Shown here piece after piece: positions 22,473 through 35,507 of a stretch of DNA of 64,000 bases. Numbering within the stretch: position 1 is the stretch's first letter; each line of letters begins with the position of its first letter. The stretch spans positions 10,326,310 to 10,390,309 of the forward strand of contig NC_135152.1 in the NCBI RefSeq assembly GCF_050948215.1, in the 5' to 3' direction. The position numbers were made by a program, and so were the translations under genes. The DNA comes from Halictus rubicundus (Eukaryota; Arthropoda; Insecta; Hymenoptera; Halictidae). The notes below the pieces were generated by a model, which saw only the letters and a list, made by a program, of their open reading frames with translations, made no database searches and was not told the DNA's origin.

Positions 22473-24043
22473 TATTCACAATATTTTGTATTATGCTGAT
22501 GAATATTGATAAAGTTTTTATTAAATATGTCATAAACAGTATATTTTTATTTTTTGCTATTATTACAATATCTAAATTAGATTAAGAAAAGCACATTGTG
22601 TTATGAGCAATTTGAATTGTATATAATATTTATAGATTATAAACAGCAGCTCAAGTCATACAAATTTAGAATAACATTTTTCGTTGTACAATCTTTATAT
22701 TGTGATACAGTATACTTTTTACAAAAGATATAAAAATATAATAATGTTCCATTCCTTTTCTTATATTTATAAGAAAAGTTGCACAGTAACAATATCTGAT
22801 TTATATACATCATTTTGGTTTTAAGAAAATAATAATACATTGAAAGAAAAACGTTAAATTAAACAAGTAAATTCATTATTGTTACCACCTATGTAGTATT
22901 TTATGTTAGTTATGTATAATCCATGAATATCAATCATTTCAAACATTATTAAATATCCTGGCACGTACTTGTACTTAATTTTAAAAGCACACTTAACGAA
23001 ATAATATATTTTGTACATTGTACTGCACGAATCTATGTACTATGAATTATAGTACCATCACACAACGATGGAGTATACATTCTGAAGATTTACAAACAAT
23101 GAAACAATTATACCATGTTTTATGATTTTAAAACTACAATTTTAAGCTCCTTTTAAAATTTGTAGTATATTTTAAGAAGTAAACAAATAATGAGTAACTA
23201 CTTTACATATGCAACACAAAACTGCATTGTAATATAAACTACATATAAAATTCTGTTACTATTGTAGCATTATATTACGAATATAAATACTGATAAAAAT
23301 TCTAAAAGGAAAAATACGTCTTTTTTTCTTGGTCAATAGACTAAAGTACTTTTTTTTCCTTGGTCAATAGACTGAAGTACTTAATTTCTTAATATTGTAT
23401 TACAAAAATATATGTAAAATATACATTTAAAGTCAAGAAAAAATATATGATTAAAATTTGTTCTTTGTACATAGATTTCATGTTGTGACGGCAACGAGTA
23501 GTGTTTTCGTAAGACCTATTCTATTATAGCTATTATAGCTTCTTAAGCAATACTTAAATGTACAAATAAGCAATATGATAATCATTTTCACTAATGTGTA
23601 GATTAGGAATGTTGTGTAATAATTAATTATAGAAATGTAACAACTAATTATAGTAAAAAGTGGGTATAACATATTCTGTTGAATCAATACCTTTCTGATG
23701 GAAAATCCTTCTAAAAAAATATTAAATCATGCAATCGTGTTATAATCCAATGAGTAGGAGTGTTATAACACTTACTTAAAAAAATGAATCTTAATTGATT
23801 ATGAATGTACATATGACAAAATTCGCTATTACGTATGGCAATGACATGTAAAATTTGTGCTTTGCAATAGTTAAAATATTATCAAAAGTTAAAATATTTT
23901 GTAACAATAGCTGGCAGTAATTTTTAAAAGCAGCTAAGAGTATGATTATAATCGTAAAATGTAGAAATGTTATTAAAAGCTGTAAAATATGTTCAAAAAT
24001 GTGTAAAAGCGTCGGAAGAATGCTGAGTGTTTAATATTGATAC
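22473..24043. other. AT-rich convergent 3' flanks of BRX1 and SLC44-like gene
   Basis: No gene seen. Contains one exact-spacing tandem duplication (23319-23382). The right part is probably the 3' UTR of the SLC44-like gene; no AATAAA close to its stop was found. Confidence 0.5.
23319..23382. repeat. Two-copy tandem duplication of a 32-bp unit
   Basis: T-run followed by CTTGGTCAATAGACTAAAGTACT, repeated directly as T-run plus CTTGGTCAATAGACTGAAGTACT with one substitution in the shared core, so the duplication is recent. Confidence 0.85.
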
Positions 24044-27000
24044 TTATGTATTCATTGGTGTTAATTCTTGAGATTGTTGTCCGTTTGCATTATTATTAGA
24101 ACCAATTTGTGCTAGCGCTGATTGACGCCATTTTCCATTGTCACCATTCAAATTTTTGTCTTCACAAATGCAGAGGAACAGCGTATCTATCACTGTCTAT
24201 AAGGAGACATAAAATTGTAAATATCGAGTACATATAAGAAATTTGTATGAAAAATTCATGCACCATACCTCGTAAAGAGAAATAATGCTGTGAGCAATGA
24301 AGAATGAAAAAACGCAAATAACAAAGATTGGTGCAGCATAAAAATGTAATCTTGGATCTTGTTTCATAAATATTAATCCAATACTTCCAGTTGCAGCTGT
24401 GACAAAACATTTGCCCAGGAATAGGATAAAATCGCCTACTCCATTTATTACAGCTAGTTGCAATGCATTACTAACGAGCGCTGTAAATGCCTAAAGAAAA
24501 AGCAATGAAGTGAAAAATATAACATTTTCAATTAATAATATATTCAATGATCTACGTGAATAAAATATGTGGTTGAAATTATAACATACAATTTTAGCAG
24601 CATTACAAAAGTGTGTCCCCTCTATAGCAACAACGGTATATGCATTGTGGTTCATGTATCGAATAAATTTTTCTAGACAATAGAAGCAACAAATGCAACA
24701 TTTTAAACCGCACTGAGCACATGGAGAAGTTTCTGTATTTTTCTTAAATCTATAAGAAAATGTAAATTATAAATTGCACTACAAAAAACTAATTTTCTAA
24801 AAAATAGGTTTTACAATAAATATACTTAGTGTGCAGGTATGTTAAAATTAAACGGGGTAATTTGAAAAGTGTTATTAGGAATGAGCCACAAGCTACAGAG
24901 CCTAGATGGTAATAAACTAAATTTCCCATAGCAGAGCATACTGGAGACGTACTAGCATCTTTTCCTCTAAAATAACAAATACAGATCATACATATACATA
25001 CAATTATATCTTGCAGTGTACGTGACTTAAATATTATTTTAATATTATTACCTAAAATACCAATGAGCAACAGCTCCTGATATTACCATGTCTTGACAAG
25101 AAATAATAAATTCAGAGGTCCATATCAATCCTATGATATACACCCACCACATATACTTCACCCAAGTTGGATCAACGTACTCGACTAGAGTAAAAGCTGA
25201 AATATTTTGGAAATAGTAATGATTCTAATATTTAAAGAATTTAATACATTACTTTTAAAGGAACCCAATGAGAAGTCAATTTTCTTTTCTTCAATAATGG
25301 CGCTCTTCTCTCCAATTGAACTCAAATTTAAGGGATCAAATATGTGGTTTTTATACATTTGGACAGATTTTGTTCCAGGATAATCTGTAATTATTTTGTA
25401 TGTTACATATATTATTTTAAAATTTCTTTGAACAATTAAAAGACTTACTTGCAGTTGCGAGACAAAGGACTACAGTTACCCAAAATGCGAAAAATAATAT
25501 TAAGGCACTAAACGTAAGCAAAGGTTGAAAAAATAAACCTGGCAGTTCTGCCAAGCATTTTGCACTTTCTCTAAATAATGCTGTCATGAATCCAATACGT
25601 TTGCGTAATATACTCAATAGAAGTAATAGAATGACCTGAAATGCAGAGACATCTATTATATTTCAATAAATGATGAAAGTAAAATTATTGTATTATACTT
25701 TTTTTTTTAGCTGATTAACAATTACATACAGTTATTATTGTTGCAACAATAGAGAAAATCAGGAATGCTCTTTCATTTCTAACTGATTCCTCGAGTAGTT
25801 GATTTTGATCAGTTTTATCTAAAGTTCTTTTAATTTCTATATATGTCCACCATAATAAAACTGTACCGGCTGTAATAATTCAATAAGCGGATTATAAACA
25901 AAGCAATGTTTAATAGCACTTTAAAATTTAACATAAAATAAAGTGTCTATAATAAAATCATAACTCCACATTATTAATGCAACCAGTTTTATAATCAACT
26001 CCATGAATCAGATTCTATACAGGGGGAAATGCTTTTATTTTGTACTTCACTAACTTGTTAATTGCATATCAATGTTGAAAACTTTATTATTTCAAATGAA
26101 ATAGTTTCTTGAAAAATTATGGGATAGACAATATCATTTCTCCTCTCAATTTTTCCTGGATAAGTAGTAAAATTACTTATAGTAAAAATTTTTATGCAAC
26201 ATATAAACTAAACATAAACCATCTACTATTAAGTAGCTTACCTGTGGTTGCAATACTGACAAGAACAATTACAATCCATGTTACAATAGATGCCAATAAA
26301 TGGAAGATGGCAATCATAAAAAGAGATAAAACTGGAACAGAGTTGCATATAATTTTTGACTGTGTTATATACCTTAAGAAACCGAATTTTAAGTTATAAG
26401 ATGATAATAGATTATACCAAAGGCCAAGAATGATAAAGCCAAAATCTCTCTCCAGGTTTTATACAAATCTCCCAATATCTGTTCTATAACATCCCACGAA
26501 TTAATTAGACCATACAAATTGGCAACTACAGTTTCTCCTACTTCCTTAATTGTTTTTGGAATACAACGATTAAGAACAGGTATACTGTTATGTACTGGAA
26601 ATCCAGGACAAGATCCTGTTTTATTTTCTTTGTTTCCATTACTGCAGGCACTAAAATCATTTCCTGGTTTATCATGACACAGTTGTGATCCTGTTTCCTC
26701 ATAAAATTTACATATATCATTCATTGTTGTCATTTTTCTATCTGGACACTTTTTCACACAAATTTTTAAAGACTGCGAGACATTGGATATGTCTAAAAAG
26801 AACAGATATCTAAAATAATAATATTAGTAAATAACATTGATTAAGTTTATATATAATTAATAATTCAGTATGTAAAATATGACAATTGAATGCTAATACA
26901 AACGGCTTGTCACTAGTATCTTGTCCTGAAAGCTCCATGCTACCAAACTTTGGATTATTTTTCATACCACAAGTGTTTCCAAAACTGTCATACCCATTTA

Positions 27001-27416
27001 TGAGTCTCAAAGGACTGCCATATACAAGAGCAAAAGCTGCTATTAATATCTGCATAAACAAAAAAACATATTATTAACAAGATTTACATTTTATTCAACA
27101 GATCCTATTGTTTAGGTAGAATATAATGAATAGTGTTTTATTTCATTCTCAACATTAAAGTTGAGCTGCATAAAGTAAAGCTGAACAATACGCTTTTACT
27201 GATATACATTTGAGAAAAGAAAACTTATCTACATAGATTCTTAAAAATTGTTAACAATCAGATTGTTAAGATCATCAAATTAATGTACTAAAATTTACAT
27301 ACCATAAAAAACCAAAATGCTATGAAGAAACAGAGCCAAAAAATATCCGTGCATTCTCGTACACGTGTTGGATCTGGTCGTTGTTCTTCATCGTCGTCAC
27401 CTGAACAACAAGACAT
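24044..27416 (-). CDS. Choline transporter-like protein, SLC44A1 type
   Basis: Twelve minus-strand exons (27416-27303, 27049-26904, 26809-26418, 26331-26242, 25869-25730, 25635-25449, 25384-25253, 25196-25052, 24966-24826, 24749-24590, 24490-24269, 24196-24044) give 673 residues with consistent phases. SLC44 proteins carry choline and ethanolamine across plasma and mitochondrial membranes for phospholipid synthesis. Evidence: N-terminal MSCC as in the MxCC start of the family; RECTDIFWLCFFIAFW (helix 1); LRLINGYDSFGNTCG; a Cys-rich extracellular loop (VKKCPDRKMTT, SACSNGN, VLNRCIPKT); several helices including LLLLLSILRKRIGFMTALF and FFQPLLTFSALILFFAFWV; EFIISCQDMVISGAVAHWYF; CCICCFYCLEKFIRYMNHNA-type C-terminal core; AFTALVSNALQLAVING. 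Divergent from Hakai. Confidence 0.95.
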
Positions 27417-28286
27417 TTTTTCAAAACTTTGATAAAAATTAGAATAAGTCACTTGAGTAAAAAACTAATGAAACTCTTCGATTTCGGAGTTACTCCCTCC
27501 GTCGAATCACTGTGAAGTTGTCTACAACTATATGCAAGTGTGGTACGGTACACAACATAAGAAATGTATGTGTATAAATCTTTTCTATTTCTATTTACCA
27601 TTTTCACATTTATATTTTAAAACTAGGTAGATTTTTACACGAAATTTGTTAAGAGTAGTATCGATCATATAATTTTCCAATATTTATTATAAAAACTAGT
27701 ATCCTAGAAATATTGTGCGGGTATATAGTTCCATATATACGCTCCTGCGATTCGTACGGCGTAGAGTCGTTTCCAAGGTAACAACAATATACGTCACATG
27801 GATTACTACATACAATGAAGGTTGTAGCAACAGATTAGTTCTTCATTCATTTATGTGAAATGTCGAAGTTTACTGTGAAATATTGTACAGTCTAGTAGTG
27901 TAAAACATTTTCCCTATAATTACCATTTAAATGTGAGTAATCCGACTTCTCTGCGTCACTTGTTTGAATAAATCCTTTTAATACAAGTATAATTTTAAAT
28001 TTGGAATTGCACTACTTAGAATTAGAAATATAACCTATAATATAGGTTTCACCTATATTATACACGTATGTAAAATATTTAGTCAATAAGTTTGGTATTG
28101 CTATTCGCTTTTGTTTATGATTTTCAATACTTTTGATTATTTTGTTACTCATTCTTTCTACATTTTGTAATTATTTTTTATATGTATAGTTTCTTAAGTT
28201 TTATGCTTAGAAATAGAATAAACAATTCGTACTAGATGTTTGGCATTGTTCTTTAATTTTATAATTAATGGGAACTTGTTTTAGTA
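27417..28286. other. Divergent promoter region of the SLC44-like and Hakai genes, with Hakai 5' non-coding exon
   Basis: A probable Hakai leader exon ends at 27932 with donor AAAT|GTGAGT. Its intron runs to the TTTTAG acceptor at 28284, two bases before the ATG. A short perfect hairpin-like palindrome (AACCTATAATATAGGTT) lies near 28032. No other gene. Confidence 0.5.
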
Positions 28287-30613
28287 ATGGAGGAAGATGG
28301 TGGTAAAAGAATGAGAGGTAGGACTCGTGGTAGAGCACGTGGTCGAGCACGAGGTCGTGCCAGAGGTAGATCTAAAAAACAAGTAAAGGTGAATTTTTTT
28401 GTTACTGATGAAAATTAGAAGCTGTAAGGCTATTGTTCACTTAACAGTACCGCACATGAATGATACCAGACTAACGTCAACATGTTTATATTAATATATG
28501 TAGCTCAAATGTCAATGTATTCACCTATCCATAATAACACATTATTTATACTCCCCTTTTTTCCTTTTCCTTCCTTTTGATAGGAATAAATGTGTTGATA
28601 TTGGTCTGGTATTGTTCATGTACGGAACTATTAAGTGAGAGATAGCCTTTCTGCTACTCTATAATTCAATATATGTACAGAGTAAAGCATTTAAAACAGG
28701 TAACTTGAACAGACGAAACTTGCTTGGTTTCCAGGGTAGCATAATCTTATGTTAATGGTTTTTTTGTAGGTGGACATGCAGAGGACATATGAGTACATAG
28801 AAAAATATATCATTCCATTTAAAAAAACCGAGTTGACCTTCATATGTCACCTATGCGTCCACCTACAAAAAAGGTAATTAACATGAAATTGTGCCACCCT
28901 TGAAATCAAGTAAGTTTCGTCTGACACATTTTTTTCTATCACCAATAGTAACCGAGTTCTTCAGGTGACCTGTTTTAAATGCCTCACCCTGTATATATAT
29001 AATGCATGTCATAGAGATAACTATTACTTTAATTACCTGAGTCAGGTTATTGAAAGCGATGAGGAAGATACTACTCAACAAGTTGAAGAAACTCCAGCAG
29101 AAACGGCTGGAGCAGAATTGGAAGAGCATGAAGCTCCTCCAGTCCAACAACCTCCCTTGGAGCAACAGTTTGATTTGGAGGCTGACATATCGCAACTGGA
29201 GGCTCCAACTTTCACAACTATCAACAGAGGACCCCCTGAGCCAATGCTCCGTTTAAGATGGGACCATAGAGTTAATCTTATTGGAGAGAAAGTTTTAAAT
29301 CCTATGATACACTGTTGTGACAAGTGTTTGAAACCAATCCTCATTTATGGACGTATGGTGAGCAATGCTTCTGTATTAACAACTTTATCTACCAAAAGCC
29401 TATTAATAGGCATTTCAATAAAAACTCTTAAAACGCTTCAAACTCTCCTTTTACAAACGAAATAATTAGATTCCATTACCGACTTGTTGGGTCACAATTG
29501 AAATTGTTATTCCTATTATTGAAAGATCGATTAACTTAGAAAAATTGATTCATTGACTTAAAAAAATTATGAAATAATTGCTGGTTAAGTTTTTAAGTAA
29601 CGTAAACAAAATTGTGTATTATGTGTATGTCCTCTCATTTAACGTTAAGAAATACTGAAAATTAATGTTTCAGATACCTTGTAAACACGTGTTTTGCTTG
29701 TCTTGTGCTAAAAGGGAAGACAAAGTTTGTCCACGTTGTATGGAGAAAGTTTCCAGAGTGGAACAAACTGGTTTGGGTACTGTATTCATGTGCACACATG
29801 GAGGAACTAGATATGGAAATGCAGGATGCAGAAGAACATATCTTAGTCAAAGAGATCTACAGGTAATTTCAAAGAACTTATTTCAATTTACATAAAATAA
29901 TTTAATTTTGAGACTCCATTGTATGGTTTGTACAGGCTCATATAAATCATCGTCATATCTCAGCTCCGCCGCAACAAGTTCAAGGGATGCAAGTTGATCC
30001 TCCTCAATATGTGCATACTAAGTCAGAAATAGAGTTAACAAAAGTTCCATCTGTTGCTATGCAGAATACTCGTATAAAGTCAGTGCAATCGCATATGGTT
30101 CAGCCAATAATGGGAAACGATCCCAGAGTGAATTCTATGGTCAGTCAAACACCAGTGGAGCATAGGCAACAGCATAGGCCACAGTCACTTATATCGATGC
30201 AGAATTACTCTCAAACTTCTGCGCCGCCACCATCGAATAACGCTCCATTAAGAACAAATCTAATAACTGTACCTATTCAAGATACATCCATAACGTCACA
30301 CGACATACATTCACAACAAAGTCATCATTATTATCCTCCCCCGCCACAAGTTAATTATGGAGGATATAATGTACCACCTCCAGTTTCACAGACGCAACAG
30401 TACTATCCACAGCCACAACATCCTGCTCAAGTATCTTATGTTCCACCACCTCCGCCACAGCAACAACAATATGTATCATCAACGCCAACTTCGATAAGGC
30501 CATCTCCAACAGGGTATATACAAGATCCGTCGTATGGGCCACCACCGCCTCAACAGCAAGCTCCACCTCCTCAAAGTCAATGGTCACAGCATCAGCAACA
30601 GTTTTATAGGTAA
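28287..30613 (+). CDS. Hakai: E3 ubiquitin-protein ligase Hakai (CBLL1)
   Basis: Four coding exons (28287-28388, 29046-29357, 29674-29862, 29936-30613) give 426 residues. Hakai is a RING E3 ligase that targets tyrosine-phosphorylated E-cadherin and is also part of the m6A writer-associated complex. Residues 9-29 are an RG/RA-rich basic repeat (RGRTRGRARGRARGRARGR). The RING finger is CDKC (125-128), then CKHVFCLSC (141-149) and CPRC (157-160). It is followed by the Hakai-specific phosphotyrosine-binding zinc-coordinating part [31 protein letters not shown]. The C-terminal 210 residues are Pro/Gln-rich. Intron 1 (657 nt) is almost filled by two MITEs, and the next acceptor follows the second by about 50 bases. 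AATAAA at 30813-30818. Confidence 0.95.
28426..28650. mobile_element. MITE with long inverted repeats in Hakai intron 1 (first)
   Basis: The left arm (AAGGCTATTGTTCACTTAAC...) and the inverted right arm (AAAGGCTATCTCTCACTTAA...) pair over about 60 bases, including ACATGAA and ATACCAGAC blocks. It is 225 bp long with no coding capacity. The arms have diverged, so the insertion is not very young. Confidence 0.8.
28678..28991. mobile_element. Hairpin MITE in Hakai intron 1 (second)
   Basis: The ends read CAGAGTAAAGCATTTAAAAC and, inverted, CAGGGTGAGGCATTTAAAAC, flanked by TA. Pairing continues inward through AGACGAAACTT, GGGT(A/G)GCA and a central pair of TTTTTTGTAGGTGGAC arms, so nearly the whole 314 bp can fold as one long imperfect hairpin. 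No coding capacity. Confidence 0.85.
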
Positions 30614-30812
30614 AAGAAATGACTATAGACGGACTCGTATACGTTGTGATAAAACTGTTGTGGATAATATACAGTGATTACAAATGGTAAGAAATACCAT
30701 TTCTGTATAGATGCTGTTTACTGTTAGGAAAAATTAACTTTAAAATATTTTATACTTTTCAAGAATTATATACGCAGCATTAAATAGATATACTTATACA
30801 TAACATTATAGC

Positions 30813-30818
30813 AATAAA
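30813..30818 (+). terminator. Polyadenylation signal of Hakai
   Basis: AATAAA about 200 bases after the TAA stop. Confidence 0.6.
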
Positions 30819-33067
30819 GTTGTTTTAATTCTACGAGTACATTTATTTACTATCCCGTTCTAGGTGTTTTTTTTAGATTTTGAGAAAGGATTTGCAAGAA
30901 AAAGAAAGAGTTTACTTCATATGAAAATTTTTTATACTTATTATTTATGTACAATTAACAGATTATAAGTTATAACTTTATAAATTAAACTATTAATAGA
31001 ATATTAATAGTTCAAATACGTTTTCTACTATACACTGCATATGTGGTGTTAATATTCATAACTTTGTTCCACATGCGGTATAAGAAAATATGAGGTAAAT
31101 ATTTTTCTCAGTAGAATTTAATATTGTACAGACAGTAACGATTTCAACGTATGTACAAAGTTCATTATACATAACATGTACATAAATGTGTAATTATTAC
31201 ATTACTTGCTTAAAATATACTTAGTGAAATCAACAAATAATCATTTATCCACACACGTGATTTTGGCCTTTCGCTTTTTCTCAGCCCTAGTCATACTTAT
31301 AATAATAAATATTAATTGACTAAAAACCTTATAATGAAAGTACTTAAAAATTTGTATATAAGTTTTATGTTAAGTGGAAGGCCAAAATATTGCGCAACAT
31401 ACATTCCCAAAAGATATTTTCGTGTCATACATAAAAATAGTTTTTTAATCTTACTCCATATGTCTATAATCACTGTATCTCTATTATAGTGTCTTGTTCC
31501 CTTCACATTTTACATCACTCCTCATTTTTATTTACAAACCTGTTAATATATCAAATAGTATCCACATTGCTATACATTTATACCAACTACTTTCCATTCA
31601 CCTTTATATATAGCTTTCAAACAATTATGAGGAAACCGAAGCATTGAAGTTTATTAACTGTTACCTCAAAATATTAATAAATGGCAAAGATTTTGTAATA
31701 TGCATTTATGATACAACAATCATTTGTTGTAAGTAAAATGATTATTATTCACGCTGGTATTATAAAAATGAATGTCATAATAAGTAAATGAATTATACTT
31801 AAAATACTTGTAATTAAAAAGCAACTGCTCAATGATTATTTTTGTGCTACGTTCAAAAAATCTAAGGAATGAATTAATCAAACTTTAAACCTAATAATAT
31901 GTGTGTACATACATAATTAATGTATATTCAAGGACTGAATAGAGATAATTTAAAATAATATTTTGCCAGAAATACACTTCAATTTGTTTTGGGGCATATA
32001 CTTATGTATAAATATAAACAGAATAATTTTTAAAAGAAGAGGAAAAGAAATTAATTGTATAAAATAAAATTTGCATATCTTAAAAAATTAGTCGATGACA
32101 GTAGAAAAGTAATTGTGAGTATGCACATATTTTAAAATGACTTGTATCTTCTCATTTTGTTAAAATAAGAATGATGATGCAATATGATTTTTAAATATGA
32201 TGCATGTATTTTTGACTTATAATCATGCAATTTTAACGTGTTTTTGTATATGTATCGTGTAATAACGTCTTCACGTCGTATTGAATATTTAATGGCAAAA
32301 CAGGTGGTATAAAACATTTCCTTAAATAACAGATCAAGAAAGAAATAATCTTTCTTCAAATTCAGATTTGTTTCTAGTGAACATATTGAGTAGTACTGCA
32401 CTGGAAGTCAATTATTGTTATTAATTATTAGTAATGCTTTCTTTTTATCTTCCAATTGTCAACGAACAGTATTAAAGTCGGAATAAAGCTGCGATTGTAT
32501 AGCAATTTATTAGAAGCATTTAAGTAATTTATCACGCACGGATCGTATCGAATTACATAAATAGAGTTTACAGTTCTTAGCAACAAAGAACACGACTTTA
32601 TTGGAAAATAGAATCACAAGATAGAAAGATTGATTTTGTTATATTTATCAGTTTGTAAGAATCTTCTAAAGATTACACTGTTGTACCATTATTAATATGG
32701 CGCTATAATCAATAGAGATAAACTTGGTGAATTGCTTAAGAAAATTTTATAAAAAAGTAGCATGTAGAAAAAATGTGCCAAATTCCTATGTTAACAGAAA
32801 TATACAATGAACTTTTATAGATGTAACAAATCCAACGAAATGATTTTTTATAATTATTACGCAAATATGTAATTGCATTGTTTAAGCATTCTTCTAGCTT
32901 CTGTTTTGATAACACCAAAGAACAAATCAACTCGATGTTTATATTTTTAAGGACTGATTCTTAAGGATGGATACATGAACTAATAGAAATCTATGAATAC
33001 CAAGGCACCACTTCAGTGTTATATTTTGTTCCTTGGCTTTATCAAGAGACAAGCATTACTCGATTGC

Positions 33068-33073
33068 TTTATT
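33068..33073 (-). terminator. Polyadenylation signal of TMEM115
   Basis: AATAAA on the minus strand, about 195 bases beyond the TGA stop at 33268. Confidence 0.55.
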
Positions 33074-33267
33074 GGTATAACTTGAAAATTCTAATATGCA
33101 ATCGAATTTCGTGCAATATAAAAAATGTTATTATAAATACTTTCTTATGTCCAACATTTGTCTCATTGAATAGAGCCATATTCTCAATAAGGTTCAGAAA
33201 ATGTTTCTTTAGACGTTTCTTATCATATTTATGCATAGAGTTATTGAAATCAGTCTATTTGATGTAA

Positions 33268-34719
33268 TCACGTGTTAGTAGAGGTGTGATTATGTATGTT
33301 TACACTAACTTGCGGAATGAGAGGGGATGCAAGTGGTTTAGGTGTACTAGATTCGGGAATTGGAATTGAAACTGCAGGAGGAACTGGAGAGTGTTTCTTG
33401 GCTCGATCTTGCTGCCATGGCTTCGCATGATCCTTACTTAACCTTTCACTTAAGGCTTTCAATGCTATTTGCCTGAAACGATCAACACAACGGAGATTGT
33501 AAAAATAATGTAAGCAAACAAAATTCCATAATTTAGCTGCATGCTAAGAAGTTATTCTAAGTATGAAAACACGTAACAAACCTTCTCCTATCACTGTCGT
33601 GTGGGTCAATACCTGGAAGATTTATAACCAACCCAGGGGGGGCATTGGACATATCGAATCTTCTAACTACTTTTCTACATAGTCCAATACGTACAAAGAA
33701 TCCGTGTATTGTATTACTTACAAGTGCTATCGGTGGTTGTAAAACATTAGGGAAAAAGCTGTAAGAAAGTTCATTGTTATAGAAATAGTTCATAATTCAA
33801 ACTTGTCTGAACCATACAAACATATAATCTACCTTGCGAACGCAAAATTATCTGCCATATCGCCGCGTGTACCATTATTATGTTTCTGATAAAATCTAAG
33901 ATATATCCATGATACTAATAACCCACTGAGAAACATAGTTGGATTAGTGCTTTCCAATAATCCAAAGAGCCATAGTAACACGCCCAAAATCCATACCATC
34001 AACGGTATGTTTCTATTCGTAATTTTTCCTATCGGTGTTTTAACTAAAATATGATCTGGCATTATTTGTTTTACAGCTACCGCAACACCTAGAATAAAAT
34101 GTACATAACAATGCTATTTGTGTACTGAATAATTGTAGTAGTGTAATAAGTGTAATGAAGCATACATAGGTCTACGACTAGCATATGTGTTAATAGTACA
34201 AAAAGAGTAAGTATGTCCAATGATAACAGAGAACTTTCAACAAAGATTGTCACTTATAAAGACCATACCTGCGATATATCCAGTTAATCCATGAATGTGT
34301 ATGCCAAACAGTAAATCTGGATCGCTGGTACACATATACAAAAATAAATAAAATAAGGCTGACAGCACAGCAACGCCAACATTAACTATCGCGAAGAAAG
34401 TCATCATTTCCATCGCGCCCCATAGCGGTTCGATCAATTTGCCGCAGAGTCCCACTGTGACAATGTCCACGCATACTTCCCAAAAATGTATCTCAAGGAA
34501 ACAAAAGGTAAACGCCGTCCAGATCCAAAAAGCTGGAGTCAGTAAGTAACCTGGTGTCACACTCAGAATACGTATTGCTTCCGACGAAAAAGAAAGACAA
34601 TAGGAGAACAATACTACGATGCATATGAATTTGACACTGGTACTGGTATTTCCTAAAAGGGCAGCGAATTGTTGCCTCAGATAGGGAATATTTCTACCCA
34701 GGCCCTTTATCGCTGCCAT
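33268..34719 (-). CDS. TMEM115: Transmembrane protein 115 (Golgi rhomboid-like)
   Basis: Four minus-strand exons (34719-34269, 34088-33833, 33758-33582, 33472-33268) give 362 residues (human TMEM115 351). It is a multi-pass Golgi membrane protein of the rhomboid-like DUF1751 family that binds the COG complex and supports retrograde transport; it lacks protease catalytic residues. Visible features are an N-terminal amphipathic start (MAAIKGLGRNIPYLRQQF), membrane segments within residues about 29-150 (VKFICIVVLFSYCLSF, FWIWTAFTFCFLEIHFWEV, FFAIVNVGVAVLSALFYLFL), the conserved GKLIEPLWGA and FGIHIHGLTGYIAGV, LMVWILGVLLWLFGLL, FLSGLLVSWIYLRFYQ, and GDMADNFAFASFFPNVLQP. The cytosolic tail ends Ser/Pro-rich. 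Divergent from the LIM gene. Confidence 0.95.
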
Positions 34720-35507
34720 TTCTACCGAGCAGCCCCCTTAACCTCTTTGGAGAACCACTTGCGTTGCGACTTGACGTTTGCTACAGGTTTATCAAATCCG
34801 CGTTTACGCTTTCCACCATAGGTTCGCCAATATGGTGTGTGAATTACGACATTCTCGATTCAAAAGTATGCAGAAATCGCGCTTATTTTCAAATGTGTCA
34901 ACCGTAAATACACAAGCCTAACTATTCACAATACTTTCGAAAAGGTATTTCTCATCGTGATTACATATTGACTTATATATTCTTGTAGCGAATCGTTAAT
35001 TCTTGAGATACATACTTTAATTAATGAAATTAAACTGATCCATTAGTTGTTTAATTAACTAATCAGCACTTCTAAATATGTTAATTGCCAATTCGAAATA
35101 GTAATCGCGTACCTTATAAGTATATATGTAAATACTCGGTGTTACCTTCTCGCATCTGTTGGTAACCGTGTTTTGTTTTTCGTCGATCAGTTATTAATCT
35201 TTGACATTTTTTAATTGTTTGGCGAACTCCTAAAACTCGGAAACGGCATTAATAAATGTCTTTCTTGAAGTGAAATTATCGAAGCGGTTACATATTGAAT
35301 TAATTTTGGATGTGCGAAATTTTACATTCACCGCAATTATGCGCTGATCACTTGTAATCTCCGAGACGCGTTCAAGGCGGCAAATGGAGCAAACCTCGAT
35401 TACAAACAAACATTGATCATCAGAAGCATCGTGTTTATTAATTCGAATTAAAATCTCTGCGGTATGCATTTTTAAATATTGTAAGAAGAAGCCTTTTAGA
35501 TTGATAA
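34720..35507. other. Divergent 5' region between TMEM115 and the LIM gene
   Basis: AT-rich promoter region of about 0.8 kb. A CTTTTAG at 35493-35499 just before the LIM ATG could be the acceptor of a leader intron. No further gene. Confidence 0.4.

Larger units (their letters stand above)
30614..33267. other. AT-rich convergent 3' flanks of Hakai and TMEM115, no gene seen
   Basis: About 2.65 kb of AT-rich DNA. The left is Hakai 3' UTR; the right 200 bases are the TMEM115 3' UTR with an AATAAA on the minus strand at 33068-33073. Short open frames here have no protein-like composition. Confidence 0.55.
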
